Positions 19,653 to 28,451 of a stretch of 64,000 nt of DNA are shown here, piece by piece (the stretch's first letter is position 1; every line of letters begins with the position of its first letter). A program made the translations under genes and the position numbers. The notes under the pieces were generated by a model. That model did not search any database. It had not been told where the DNA came from and saw only the letters and a list, made by a program, of their open reading frames with translations. Location: assembly GCF_011759365.1 (NCBI RefSeq), contig NZ_JAARLZ010000011.1:101335-165334 (forward strand), in the 5' to 3' direction. Origin of the DNA: Luteibacter anthropi. Its GTDB lineage: Bacteria; Pseudomonadota; Gammaproteobacteria; Xanthomonadales; Rhodanobacteraceae.

Positions 19653-20102
19653 ATGACTGATGTCATCACCCTTGGCTGGCGCGAACGGCTTGCACTTCCG
19701 TCGCTCGGCATCCCCGTCCTCAAGGCCAAGCTCGATACGGGCGCGCGCTCGTCGTCGCTGCACGTCGAATGGCTGGAAGTGGACGAGCGCCCGGACGCGA
19801 CATGGCTACGGTTCCAGGTGCGCACCACGCGCCGGGGTGGCGTGTCCGAGCCCTGCGTGGCGCAGGCCATCGGCCGGCGCGGGGTCACCGATTCGGGCGG
19901 TCATTCCACGCTGCGCTGGTTCATCCACGCCGACGTCGAACTGGCCGGCCAGAGCTTCCGCGTCGAGGTGAACCTCACCGACCGGGGCCGCATGCTCTTT
20001 CCCCTCCTGCTCGGCCGGACCGCGCTCGAGGGGCGCTTCCTGGTCGATCCGTCGCTTTCCTACTCGCAGACGCCGCGCCGCGCCGTCCGGGAACCCACAT
20101 GA
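19653..20102 (+). CDS. RimB-like retropepsin-fold protein (RimK-associated 'zinc protease' family)
   Basis: A 149-residue protein of the family named ATP-dependent zinc protease, which is really an aspartic-protease (retropepsin) fold. The key motif is [14 protein letters not shown], with D-T-G-A as the catalytic-type triad, and a second conserved block is [19 protein letters not shown]. Homologues encoded with RimK are thought to trim or regulate the poly-glutamate tails RimK adds to ribosomal protein S6. The stop overlaps the rimK start (ATGA), so the two are translationally coupled. The start is the ATG at 19653. Confidence 0.82.
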   Translation: MTDVITLGWRERLALPSLGIPVLKAKLDTGARSSSLHVEWLEVDERPDATWLRFQVRTTRRGGVSEPCVAQAIGRRGVTDSGGHSTLRWFIHADVELAGQSFRVEVNLTDRGRMLFPLLLGRTALEGRFLVDPSLSYSQTPRRAVREPT

Positions 20103-21034
20103 AAATCACCATCCTGTCGCGCAACGCGCGGCTTTACTCCACCCAGCGTCTGGTGGAGGCGGCGCGCAAGCGCAAGCACACCGTGCGTGTGATCGATCCG
20201 CTGCGCTGCTACATGAGCATCGCGCCGCAGTCGTTCGCGATCCACTTCAAGGGCAAGCCGCTGGGCCCGGTGGACTGCGTGGTGCCGCGCATCGGCGCCT
20301 CCAGCACCTTCTACGGCACCGCCGTGCTGCGCCAGCTCGAACTGATGGGGGTGTACACCCCCAACCCGTCGGATGCCGTGCTGCGTGCCCGCGACAAGCT
20401 GCGCTGCCTGCAATTGCTGGCGGCAAGGGGCATCGACATGCCCCTGACGGCCTTCGGCGACAACCCGGACGACACCTCCGACCTGCTGGCGATGCTCGGC
20501 GACCCCCCGCACATCATCAAGCTGAACGAAGGCACCCAGGGTGCCGGCGTGGTGCTGGCCGAGAAGCGTTCGGCCTCGCAGAGCGTCATCGAGGCCTTCC
20601 GTGGCCTCTACGCCAACTTCCTGGTCCAGGAGTTCATCCGCGAGGCCAAGGGCAGCGACCTGCGTTGCTTCGTGGTGGGCGACCGGGTGGTGGCGTCCAT
20701 GCAGCGCTCGTCCGCCCCGGGCGAGTTCCGCGCCAACCTGCACCGTGGCGGTACGGCGGCGGCGGTGGAGCTGACCGACGACGAGCGCCGTGTGGCCATC
20801 GAAGCGGCTTCCGCGCTGGGCCTGGAGGTGGCCGGCGTCGACCTGCTGCGCTCCAGCCGTGGCCCCCTGCTGCTGGAAGTGAACGCCTCGCCGGGCCTGG
20901 AAGGCATCGAGGGCAGCACTGGCGTCGATGTGGCCGGTGAGATCATTGCCCACTGCGAATCCCGCATCGCGGCCAGGCCGGTCGCCCCGAAGCCGCGCCG
21001 GACAAGGGCTGCGAAGGGATTAACGTCGATTTAA
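20099..21034 (+). CDS. rimK: Ribosomal protein S6 modification protein / alpha-L-glutamate ligase
   Basis: A 311-residue ATP-grasp ligase that adds glutamate residues to the C-terminus of ribosomal protein S6. It starts [23 protein letters not shown]-grasp features are [17 protein letters not shown] (about residues 138-155), [21 protein letters not shown] and the metal-binding block [14 protein letters not shown] near residue 262. The length is normal plus a short basic tail. It forms a two-gene unit with the upstream RimB-like gene and is followed by a good terminator. Confidence 0.93.
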   Translation: MKITILSRNARLYSTQRLVEAARKRKHTVRVIDPLRCYMSIAPQSFAIHFKGKPLGPVDCVVPRIGASSTFYGTAVLRQLELMGVYTPNPSDAVLRARDKLRCLQLLAARGIDMPLTAFGDNPDDTSDLLAMLGDPPHIIKLNEGTQGAGVVLAEKRSASQSVIEAFRGLYANFLVQEFIREAKGSDLRCFVVGDRVVASMQRSSAPGEFRANLHRGGTAAAVELTDDERRVAIEAASALGLEVAGVDLLRSSRGPLLLEVNASPGLEGIEGSTGVDVAGEIIAHCESRIAARPVAPKPRRTRAAKGLTSI

Positions 21035-21107
21035 ACGATGCTGCCCTATAAAGGACCCACTGTGATTCCGCGAAGCGGGGTGACGGTATCGGGGCAGTAG
21101 TTCTTTC

Positions 21108-21140
21108 GGCCCGGGCGGTCCTTCCGCCCGGGCCTTTCTT
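21108..21140 (+). terminator. rimK terminator
   Basis: Stem GGCCCGGGCGG / CCGCCCGGGCC around TCCTT, followed by a T-rich tail (TTTCTTTT). Confidence 0.9.
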
Positions 21141-21160
21141 TTGGGCGTTCATCGGCCCCC

Positions 21161-21230
21161 TGTAGGAGCGCGCCTTGCGCGCGACCGGGGCTAGCCGCAA
21201 ACCCCGGTCGCGCGCAGGCACGCTCCTACG
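21161..21230. repeat. REP element, paired inverted copy
   Basis: TGTAGGAGCGCGCC... faces ...GGCACGCTCCTACG, forming a hairpin between the rimK terminator and the two-component operon promoter region. Confidence 0.88.
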
Positions 21231-21248
21231 TAATCAAATGCTGTCCGT

Positions 21249-21267
21249 TTAACGGGTTCCCCGTTAA
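21249..21267. promoter_or_regulatory. Inverted repeat upstream of the two-component operon
   Basis: TTAACGGG-TTC-CCCGTTAA, a perfect 8-bp inverted repeat about 53 bp before the response regulator start. A further GTTAAG at 21286-21291 repeats GTTAAG at 21263-21268. It may be an operator, but the binding protein is unknown. Confidence 0.4.
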
Positions 21268-21319
21268 GCTTCCAGTCGCAATACTGTTAAGACTTAGCGA
21301 CCGCTCAACGGAGTGCCCA

Positions 21320-22006
21320 ATGCGCGTTCTGGTCATCGAAGACAACACCGACATCGCGACCAACATCGGGGACTACCTCGAGGATCGCGGCCATGTGGTC
21401 GATTTCGCCGGCGACGGCGTCACCGGCCTGCACCTTGCTGTGGTCCACGATTTCGACGTGATCGTGCTCGACCTCACCCTGCCGGGGATGGACGGCCTGG
21501 ACGTGGCGAAGAAACTCCGCCACGAGGCGCACAAGCAGACGCCGGTGCTCATGCTCACCGCCCGCGACTCCCTGGATCACAAGCTCATCGGCTTCGAGTC
21601 GGGCGCCGACGACTACATGACCAAGCCCTTCGCCCTTCAGGAACTGGCGGCGCGCCTGGAAGTACTGGCCCGTCGTGGCAAGGGTCCGCAGAGCCGTAGC
21701 CTCAAGGTGGCCAACCTCACCTACAACCTCGACACCCTCACGGTGAACCGTGACGGCAAGTCGATCCAGCTCAACCCCATCGGCCTGAAGCTGTTGCAGG
21801 CACTGATGGAGGCCAGCCCGTCCGTGGTGACGCGCCAGGACCTCGAACAGCGCGTGTGGGGCGAGGAGCTTCCCGACTCCGATTCGCTTCGCGTGCATAT
21901 CCACGGGCTGCGTGCGGCCATAGACAAACCTTTCGACAAGCCGCTGATTCACACGCGTCACGGTATCGGATATCGCATGGTCGATCCGGATGCGGTCCAG
22001 GCGTAA
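21320..22006 (+). CDS. OmpR/PhoB-family response regulator
   Basis: A 228-residue two-domain regulator. The receiver domain (residues 1-115) has the acidic pocket EDN (Glu7, Asp8), phospho-acceptor Asp51 in VLDLTLPGMDG, Thr in MLTARD and Lys in DDYMTKPFAL. The C-terminal winged-helix DNA-binding domain (about 128-222) ends in RVHIHGLRAAID and THRHGIGYRMV. Its stop overlaps the start of the histidine kinase by 17 bases, so the two form one operon. The regulated genes are unknown. It is not PhoB by context, and a terminator separates the operon from the Pho-like locus downstream. Confidence 0.92.
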   Translation: MRVLVIEDNTDIATNIGDYLEDRGHVVDFAGDGVTGLHLAVVHDFDVIVLDLTLPGMDGLDVAKKLRHEAHKQTPVLMLTARDSLDHKLIGFESGADDYMTKPFALQELAARLEVLARRGKGPQSRSLKVANLTYNLDTLTVNRDGKSIQLNPIGLKLLQALMEASPSVVTRQDLEQRVWGEELPDSDSLRVHIHGLRAAIDKPFDKPLIHTRHGIGYRMVDPDAVQA

Positions 22007-23267
22007 GTTACGGTTCCGGCTGGTTGTCACCTTCACGCTGTTCGGTTTCGGGCTGAGCGCGCTTTTCGCGTACGCGGCCATCAACATCCGCGCGCGCGTC
22101 GAAGAGCAGCTGATCAACTCGGCCCTTCAGGATGAAGTCGATTCGCTCAACGAGAAGGTGCGCGCCAAGGAGCCCATCAGCTTCGAGATCCTGAAAGGCG
22201 CCACCTTCAGCGACCGCACCATCTACAAGGCGCCCTTGCCGTGGCAGCCGCTGGACTCGGGTGTCCACGACATCTACGAGACCACGAAAGACGGCAAGGA
22301 TCACCACTACAAGGTGGCCGTGCGTCGCAACGAAGGCATCATCAGCTTCCTGCAGTTCGATGTATCGCGCGACGAGCTTGGCAAGCGCCAGCTGCTCACG
22401 AGCGTGATCGCGGCGGTGTTCCTGTTTGGCCTGTTCTCGCTGGTGCTCGGCGTGTGGCTGTCGTCACGCGTGCTGCGTCCGGTGACGGACCTGGCACGGC
22501 GCCTTCGCGACTTCCGTCGCGTGGGCAAGGCGGAGCCGCTGGCTCCCCATTTCGCGGATGACGAAGTCGGCGAGCTGGCGGTGGCACTGGATGAATACGC
22601 GATGCGGCTCACCTCGGTGGTGGAGCGCGACCGCGAATTCAATTCCGACGTGAGCCATGAGCTGCGTACCCCGCTTGCGGTGATCGCCAGCACCACCGAG
22701 CTGTTGCAGGGCTCCCCTGACCTTACCGACAAGCTGCGCGAGCGGCTGAAGCGTATCGAGCGTGCGTCGCGGCAGGCCACGGAGCTTATCGAGGCCCTGT
22801 TGCTGCTTTCCCGTGCGGAGCGTCGCGGGCCCACGCGCGGTGAAACCACCGATGTGGCGAAGGTCGCCTCCGATGTCATCGAGAGCCAGCGTCCGCAGAT
22901 GGGCGGCAAGCCCATCGAGATCGAGCTGGTGTCCGATGGCTCGGTCACGGTCAACGCGCCGGCGTCGGTGCTCTCGGTGGCGCTGACCAACCTCATCGGC
23001 AACGCCATCAAGTACACGATGGAAGGCACGGTCACGGTGCGCGTTGCCGAAGGACGCATCGACGTCATCGACACGGGGCCGGGCATCAAGCCCGAAGACG
23101 CCGAGAAACTCTTCCAGCGCGGCATCCGTGGCGAGAGCGCCACGGGCGGCGGGGCAGGCCTGGGCCTGGCCATCGTACGTCGCCTGTGCGATCTCTACGG
23201 CTGGGACGTCTCGCTGCGTCCGCGCGCCGAAATGGCCGGTGCGATCTCCACCATCGACTTCCGCTGA
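21990..23267 (+). CDS. Sensor histidine kinase
   Basis: A 425-residue membrane sensor kinase. Transmembrane segment 1 is about residues 10-32; a periplasmic domain of about 100 residues follows; transmembrane segment 2 is about 134-156; then a HAMP linker (SSRVLRPVTDLARRLRDF). The H-box is DVSHELRTPLAVIASTTELL. The catalytic domain has N-box NLIGNAIKYTM, G1 VIDTGPGI and G2 GAGLGLAIVRRLC. It pairs with the response regulator upstream. The periplasmic domain is not recognisable, so the signal is unknown. Confidence 0.92.
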   Translation: MRSRRKLRFRLVVTFTLFGFGLSALFAYAAINIRARVEEQLINSALQDEVDSLNEKVRAKEPISFEILKGATFSDRTIYKAPLPWQPLDSGVHDIYETTKDGKDHHYKVAVRRNEGIISFLQFDVSRDELGKRQLLTSVIAAVFLFGLFSLVLGVWLSSRVLRPVTDLARRLRDFRRVGKAEPLAPHFADDEVGELAVALDEYAMRLTSVVERDREFNSDVSHELRTPLAVIASTTELLQGSPDLTDKLRERLKRIERASRQATELIEALLLLSRAERRGPTRGETTDVAKVASDVIESQRPQMGGKPIEIELVSDGSVTVNAPASVLSVALTNLIGNAIKYTMEGTVTVRVAEGRIDVIDTGPGIKPEDAEKLFQRGIRGESATGGGAGLGLAIVRRLCDLYGWDVSLRPRAEMAGAISTIDFR

Positions 23268-23268
23268 G

Positions 23269-23299
23269 AGCCGCGCTGCCACAGGGCAGCACGGCTTTT
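23269..23299 (+). terminator. Terminator of the two-component operon
   Basis: Stem AGCCG(C)GCTGCC / GGCAGC(A)CGGCT followed by TTTT. It separates the kinase from the TonB-receptor operon. Confidence 0.8.
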
Positions 23300-23349
23300 G
23301 TCACGGAATCTGATGCTGGTTGTCATCGGCCTTGTCATGAAGCTTTCAT
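23298..23349 (+). promoter_or_regulatory. Pho-box-like direct repeats upstream of the TonB receptor operon
   Basis: TTGTCAT at 23332 and CTTTCAT at 23343 are 11 bp apart, as in the PhoB box (CTGTCAT-N4-CTGTCAT; 12 of 14 positions match). A further TTGTCAT lies at 23320 and TTGTCAC at 23298 (22 bp before that). They lie about 100 bp before the TTG start of the receptor. Confidence 0.6.
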
Positions 23350-23445
23350 TTGTTCGCAGGAACATGCGGGCCTTCCACGGCGCGTGATGGGCGGTCTCAG
23401 GGGAGACCAGCCGCGACGCGTCCGAGTTGTGTAAGGACGCAGCCC

Positions 23446-25797
23446 TTGTTCAAGCAGACCGTTCTGGCCGCCGCCCTCGGCATGGCCTTCGCTTCCGCTG
23501 CCTACGCCGCGGACACTGACACCACCGCGACCGATACCGACACCACGAGTGCATCGGCCCGTCGCGAGAAAGCGCAGGATCTCGACACCGTTTCCGTGAT
23601 CGGTGCGGGTGAGACCCGCCAGGTGCAGCGCCTGCGCACGTCCGACCAGAAGGCGCTGCCGCCGGGTACCAGCCTGCAGAAGGTGTTGAACGTGCTGCCG
23701 GGCGTGAACGCGCAGTCCGTGGATGCGCTGGGTGCCAATGAGCAGTCGATGACGCTGAGCCTGCGTGGTTTCAGCGGTACGCGCCTGGGTTATACGCTCG
23801 ACGGCATGCCGCTGGGCGACAGCGCCTACAACAACTACAACGGTCTCTCGGTGAACCGTGCGCTGATCTCGGAGAACTTCGGCGGTGCCGAGCTTTCCGA
23901 AGGCATCGGTAACCTTGGCACGCCGTCCACCAGCAACCTCGGTGGCACCATTGCCTACACGTCGAACGATCCGCTGAAGAAGATGGGCGGCCGTGTCACC
24001 CAGAGCGTGGGCAGCGACCAGAACCGCCGCACCTTCGCGCGCTTCGACACGGGTGAGTACAACGGTTTCTCGATGTACCTCTCCGGTGCGCGCACCACGT
24101 CGGACCTGTGGAACGACCAGACCGCCTACAACAAGTCCACCACCAAGCAGTTCAACGGCAAGGCCGTGTGGGACTTCGACTGGGCACGGCTGACTGCTTT
24201 TGCCGATACGTCGCGCACGTCGCAGGCCGACTACTTCTACCTGTCGAAGAGCGAGCTGGCGCGCGGCCTGGGCTGGGACTGGGGCGGCTACGCGCCGAAC
24301 TGGAACAAGGCCGTGGCCAAGGCGTACTGCAACGCAGGCACGCTCAACGCCAAGCTGTGCGATCGCAGCGGCGCGGATACCGACGCCGATGGCGCCTTCA
24401 CGGCCGGCCAGATCCTGCGCAGTGATGACGTCTACTACCTCGCCGGCGATTTCTTCCCGAGCGACTCGGTCACCATCCATGCGCAGGTCTATCACCACGA
24501 AGATGCGGGCGAAGGCCACAACTGGAACAGCGGCACGTATTCGTTCCCGGGCACGCCGCAGCAGCTGCCGTTGATCTTCCGCAACACGCTGTACACGATC
24601 AATCGCACCGGTGCGGTGCTGTCGGCTGGCTGGGACTTCGCCAACCATCACATCGAAGGTGGCGTTTGGTACGAGCACAATATCTCGTCCGCCTCGCGCT
24701 ACAGCAGCTACGTGACCGGTCCGCGTGATCTCAGCGGACCGATCGACACGCAGCCGGATCTGGGCGTGTTCGACCAGCGTACCGTGTGGAATACGCGCCA
24801 GGCGTTCCTCCAGGACACCATGCGTTTCCTCGACGACAGCCTGACGGTAGACGTGGGCGTGAAGAGCCCGCACATCACCTCGCAGGCACAGGCGTTGCCG
24901 GGCGTGGCGAAGAAGCCCATCGTGCCGACGTCGAACAACCAGTTCGCCAGCGGCAAGCTCAGCGCCAGCAAGGCCCTGCTGCCGCAGATCGGTGCGCGCT
25001 ACAAGCTGGCCGAAGGCCAGGAAGTGTTCGCCAGCTTCTCCAAGAACATCGCGATGTTCCAGGGTGGCTTCAAGCTCGGTCCGCAGGCGGTGAGCCAGGC
25101 CATCTGGGACAGCCAGGCTTCGCTGAAGCCGGAGAAGTCGCGCAGCCTGGAAGCGGGCTACCGCATCGAGGCCGGTGACGTAGCCGCCTCGGTGGCGGCG
25201 TACAACGTGCGCTTCGACAATCGCCTGCTCCAGTACAACCCCTGCGATTCGCGCCAGCCGGTGGGCCCGAGCTGCGGAAACCGTTTCTACAACGTCGGCG
25301 GCGTGAACAGCCGCGGCGTGGAGCTGACCTTCGTCTGGACGCCGATCGAAAACCTGCGCTGGTTCAACTCGGCCTCGTACAACCGCTCGACCTATGCGAG
25401 CGACTACACCCAGGCCGGCGTCGTGCAGCACACGAAGGGCAAGATCCAGACCGATACGCCGACCAAGCTGTTCGCCACGCAGATCGACTGGAACCAGGGT
25501 CCGTGGTTTGCCTCGCTGCGTGGCAAGTACACCGGCAAGCGCTATTACACGTACACCAACGACCAGGGCTTCGGCGGCTTCACCACCTGGGATCTCTCCG
25601 GTGGCTACGACTTCGGTCCGGTCTCCATTGCCAAGGATGTGCGCCTGTCGGTGAACATCACCAACCTCGGCGACAAGCGTTACGCCAGCAACCTGGATTC
25701 CAGCGCTTTCGTGCCGAGCGATCCGAACGGCACCGCCTACGTGTTCCATGCGTCGGCGCCGCGTCAGGTCTTCGCAAACCTGGACGTCCGTTTCTGA
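23446..25797 (+). CDS. TonB-dependent outer membrane receptor
   Basis: A 783-residue receptor with a signal peptide (FKQTVLAAALGMAFASAAYA), a plug domain (VLPGVNAQSVDALG..., LSLRGFSGTRLGYTLDGMPL) and a 22-strand-type barrel ending in the aromatic residue Phe (VFANLDVRF). It imports a bound ligand with TonB energy. The start is unusual: the best candidate is TTG at 23446 with AAGGA eight bases upstream, while the open frame back to 23350 carries no signal. The next gene, a phytase-like esterase, starts on the receptor's stop codon (TGATG). With the Pho-box-like repeats upstream, an organophosphate ligand is the best guess. Confidence 0.9.
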   Translation: MFKQTVLAAALGMAFASAAYAADTDTTATDTDTTSASARREKAQDLDTVSVIGAGETRQVQRLRTSDQKALPPGTSLQKVLNVLPGVNAQSVDALGANEQSMTLSLRGFSGTRLGYTLDGMPLGDSAYNNYNGLSVNRALISENFGGAELSEGIGNLGTPSTSNLGGTIAYTSNDPLKKMGGRVTQSVGSDQNRRTFARFDTGEYNGFSMYLSGARTTSDLWNDQTAYNKSTTKQFNGKAVWDFDWARLTAFADTSRTSQADYFYLSKSELARGLGWDWGGYAPNWNKAVAKAYCNAGTLNAKLCDRSGADTDADGAFTAGQILRSDDVYYLAGDFFPSDSVTIHAQVYHHEDAGEGHNWNSGTYSFPGTPQQLPLIFRNTLYTINRTGAVLSAGWDFANHHIEGGVWYEHNISSASRYSSYVTGPRDLSGPIDTQPDLGVFDQRTVWNTRQAFLQDTMRFLDDSLTVDVGVKSPHITSQAQALPGVAKKPIVPTSNNQFASGKLSASKALLPQIGARYKLAEGQEVFASFSKNIAMFQGGFKLGPQAVSQAIWDSQASLKPEKSRSLEAGYRIEAGDVAASVAAYNVRFDNRLLQYNPCDSRQPVGPSCGNRFYNVGGVNSRGVELTFVWTPIENLRWFNSASYNRSTYASDYTQAGVVQHTKGKIQTDTPTKLFATQIDWNQGPWFASLRGKYTGKRYYTYTNDQGFGGFTTWDLSGGYDFGPVSIAKDVRLSVNITNLGDKRYASNLDSSAFVPSDPNGTAYVFHASAPRQVFANLDVRF

Positions 25798-27362
25798 TGC
25801 GCCGCTGCCTCGCGGGACTCATCATCACCTGCCTCATGGGAAGCGCCATGGCGCAGTCCCTCGAGGTACGCAAACCCGATATCGCCACCTCGCCACTGCC
25901 GCGCAGCGTCGAGGATGGCGGAGTCACCTATACTGATCATGGCCTGGCGGCGACCGGTTCGCTGCCGGCAGGCACGGTGGATTTCCTCGGCGATACGCTG
26001 GGATCTTTCTCGTCGCTGTCGATCGAGCCGGGCACGTGGAAGCGCGATGGCAGTACCTATACCGGTGTGCTGTGGACGCTACCCGACCGTGGTCGCAACG
26101 ACCCCGAGCACAACGAGTTCTACGACTACCGCGGGCGCCTGCACCGCTTCCGTTTCACGCTGACTTGTAGGAGCGCGCCTTGCGCGCGACCGGAGGTTGC
26201 GGTGGAGAGCGGTCGCGCGCAAGGCGCGCTCCTACAGGAAGCCGGGGTCGTTACCATCGTTCCCGATGGCGGGCGCGAACTGAAGGACTTCGACGGCAAA
26301 CCCTTCACCGGCGCAGAACCTGCGCAGGGCGTGCGCACCGAACACGGCATCGTGCTTCCCTCGCCAGCCAAGGGCATCGGCGCAGGTCACATCTCCCTCG
26401 ATGCCGAATCGCTCCAGTTCACCCGCGACGGTGGCTTCTACATCGGCGACGAATATGCGGCCAACGTCTACCGCTTCGATGCCAGGGGCAAGCTTACGGG
26501 CATCGTCGTGCCGCCGAAGGCCGTGCGTCCGCTCGACAAGGCCGGCAAGCCGGACTTCACTTCGCTGCGGCCCCCGGCCACGGGACGCCGCAACAACCAG
26601 GGCGTGGAAGGCATGGCCCTTTCCCCGGATGGCAAGCTGCTTTTCGTGGCGTTGCAAAGCGCGCTCGTGCAGGACAGTGCTCCCGGCGATGCCTCCGGCC
26701 GTACGCTGACGCGCGTGCTGGTGTACGACGTGTCGAAAAATCCGACGCCATCGAAGCCGGTAGGTCACTACGTGGTGTGCCTGCCTGCCTACGACGGCAA
26801 GGGTGCCGACGGCAAGCCGGATCGTACTGCTGCGCAGAGCGAGATCCGTGTGCTCGACAGCCATCGTTTCTTGATGCTGGCGCGTGACGGCAACGGCTGG
26901 GGCGCCGAGAACGGCCGGCCGCTCGTGTTCAAGCAGGTGATGCTGGTGGATACGGACGGTGCGACCAACCTGGCCGGCACCCGTTACGAGAACGACACCG
27001 TTCCCGTCATCGATGCCGACGGCGCGCTGCGTGGCGATATCCACACCGCCAGTTCGCAGCCCTTCGTGAATCTCCTCGACCCCGCCGACCTGAAGCGCTT
27101 CGGCCTCGGCCTCGATGCCGGCAAGCAAGGCATCGCGCAGATGTCCGAGAAATGGGAAGCCATGGACCTGGTGCCCGTGCTCGATCCGCAGTGGCCGGAT
27201 GACTGGTTCCTGCTGGTGGGCAACGACAACGATTTCATCGCGAAGCACTGCGTCATGGACGGCCAGCGCTGCGACTCACCCATCGACAACGACAGCCGCA
27301 TCCTCGTGTACCGGCTCACCCTGCCGGGCCTTGCGGCTCCCCACGCTTCCCAACCACGCTGA
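25797..27362 (+). CDS. Secreted phytase-like esterase (esterase-like activity of phytase family)
   Basis: A 521-residue exported protein with a signal peptide to about residue 19 (GSAMA/QS). It matches the phytase-like beta-propeller family (pfam 'Phytase-like'): DFLGDTLGSFSSLSIEPG, TLPDRGRND, the GGFYIGDEYAANVYRFDARG strand, QGVEGMALSPDGKLLF and a C-terminal NDNDF block. Residues about 124-147 (RSAPCARP...ARAQGALLQ-type sequence) are the translation of a complete REP hairpin (26166-26236). The insert is 72 bp, in frame, and falls between two propeller strands. Removing it restores the normal family spacing. The gene is coupled to the TonB receptor. Confidence 0.85.
   Translation: MRRCLAGLIITCLMGSAMAQSLEVRKPDIATSPLPRSVEDGGVTYTDHGLAATGSLPAGTVDFLGDTLGSFSSLSIEPGTWKRDGSTYTGVLWTLPDRGRNDPEHNEFYDYRGRLHRFRFTLTCRSAPCARPEVAVESGRAQGALLQEAGVVTIVPDGGRELKDFDGKPFTGAEPAQGVRTEHGIVLPSPAKGIGAGHISLDAESLQFTRDGGFYIGDEYAANVYRFDARGKLTGIVVPPKAVRPLDKAGKPDFTSLRPPATGRRNNQGVEGMALSPDGKLLFVALQSALVQDSAPGDASGRTLTRVLVYDVSKNPTPSKPVGHYVVCLPAYDGKGADGKPDRTAAQSEIRVLDSHRFLMLARDGNGWGAENGRPLVFKQVMLVDTDGATNLAGTRYENDTVPVIDADGALRGDIHTASSQPFVNLLDPADLKRFGLGLDAGKQGIAQMSEKWEAMDLVPVLDPQWPDDWFLLVGNDNDFIAKHCVMDGQRCDSPIDNDSRILVYRLTLPGLAAPHASQPR
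26166..26236. repeat. REP element inserted in frame in the phytase-like gene
   Basis: A full inverted REP pair (TGTAGGAGCGCGCC ... GGCGCGCTCCTACA) inside a coding sequence. The outer TGTAG is read as ..TT-GTA-G.. in this frame, so no stop arises. Confidence 0.92.
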
Positions 27363-27373
27363 AGGTTTCGAGC

Positions 27374-28249
27374 ATGATGAAACGTACGGTTCTTTCGCTC
27401 CTGTCGGCGAGCCTGCTGTTCGGCTCCGTCACCGCCCAGGCCAACTCGCCTGCCTATGTCGACAGCAAGGAATACAAGGCGCTGGTCGATCCCTCGCGCT
27501 TCAACAGCAACCCGTCGTCGGCTGCCGCGAACCTGCTTCAGGATCTATCGGTGCGCCTGTCGAACCTGGGTTTCGACAAGACGATCAGCGGTGGTTTCAG
27601 CGCCGGTGACCGCGACACGCTGGCCTATTACGACACCGCCGGCAGCTGCAAGCTGGTGAATCGTGGTTACACGGTGCGTACGCGCGCCGGTGCGCATTCC
27701 GACATCCAGTTCAAGTTCCGCCATGTGGATGAAGAGCTGTCTTACTGGACCGACGTGACGGGCGCCGGCAAGAAGGCCAGCACCAAGTTCGAAACCGACG
27801 TGACCCCGGGCAGCCTGGTGCTCTCGCACTCGACCAAGCAGACCTTCACGACCACGCCGGCCAATGTCAGCGAACTGATCAAGCAGTTCCCGGGCGCGTC
27901 GACGCTGTCGGACATTTCGTCGGCGTCGCTGTCGAAGGTGGCGGGCGTGAATGTTACCCAGCAGGAATACACCGGCCCGACGTCGGATATCGGTCAGTCC
28001 ACGGCCGAGTTCACCCTGACGCTGTGGTACATCGATGGTGCCGCCAACCCGGCGCTGGCCGAGCTGTCGTTCCGCGTGGCGGCCGATGCCGACAAGTACT
28101 TCACCACGCCGGTGCTCACCCGCTCGCAGACGCTGAACCAGGCCATCGGCTCGATCGGCAATGGCTGGAACATCGCCAATGATGGCGGCAAGACGAGCTG
28201 GCTGTATGCCTATCGTTCGGCCAGCTATCCGAACGGGTTCTGCCAGTAA
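27374..28249 (+). CDS. Secreted protein with CYTH/VTC-like fold
   Basis: A 291-residue exported protein (signal peptide about residues 1-24, ending VTAQA/NS). It has no exact family name. The pattern KEYKALVDPSRF, then LAYYDTAGSCKLVNRGYTVR with TRAG...IQFKFRHVDEE, and later FETDV resembles the CYTH/VTC triphosphate-tunnel superfamily (E-x-K start, YfDT..L...g..lR.R, then K and E strands). Members of that superfamily bind or hydrolyse tri- and polyphosphate. Secretion is unusual for the group. It lies 11 bp after the phytase-like gene and is probably the third gene of the same operon. The CYTH assignment is an inference from motif order. Confidence 0.6.
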   Translation: MMKRTVLSLLSASLLFGSVTAQANSPAYVDSKEYKALVDPSRFNSNPSSAAANLLQDLSVRLSNLGFDKTISGGFSAGDRDTLAYYDTAGSCKLVNRGYTVRTRAGAHSDIQFKFRHVDEELSYWTDVTGAGKKASTKFETDVTPGSLVLSHSTKQTFTTTPANVSELIKQFPGASTLSDISSASLSKVAGVNVTQQEYTGPTSDIGQSTAEFTLTLWYIDGAANPALAELSFRVAADADKYFTTPVLTRSQTLNQAIGSIGNGWNIANDGGKTSWLYAYRSASYPNGFCQ

Positions 28250-28267
28250 TAGCGTTTCGCGTTGAAC

Positions 28268-28384
28268 GGTCGCGCGCAAGGCGCGCTCCTACAAGACTGC
28301 GGTAACCCTGTAGGAGCGCGCCTCGCGCGCGACCGTTCAACGCGACGCTGCATCCTGTAGGAGCGCGCCTCGCGCGCGACGGCC
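28268..28384. repeat. Cluster of three REP half-units
   Basis: One inverted unit (28268-28293, ending CTCCTACA) and two direct units (from 28309 and 28356, TGTAGGAGCGCGCCTCGCGC) after the CYTH-like gene. Confidence 0.88.
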
Positions 28385-28394
28385 CCGAAGGGGC

Positions 28395-28428
28395 CAAAAC
28401 AACAACGCCGCCCAGGGGCGGCGTTGTT
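28395..28428 (-). terminator. ilvE terminator
   Basis: A 12-bp stem AACAACGCCGCC / GGCGGCGTTGTT with a CAGG loop; on the minus strand it is followed by TTTTGG. It lies just downstream of the aminotransferase stop. Confidence 0.85.
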
Positions 28429-28451
28429 GCGACGGTGACCAGCAAAAAGCC

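Noticed and set aside
21320..23267. The two-component system as PhoB-PhoR controlling the adjacent receptor operon
   Set aside because: The kinase lacks the PAS domain and short periplasmic layout of PhoR, no pst/phoU genes are nearby, and a terminator separates the operons.
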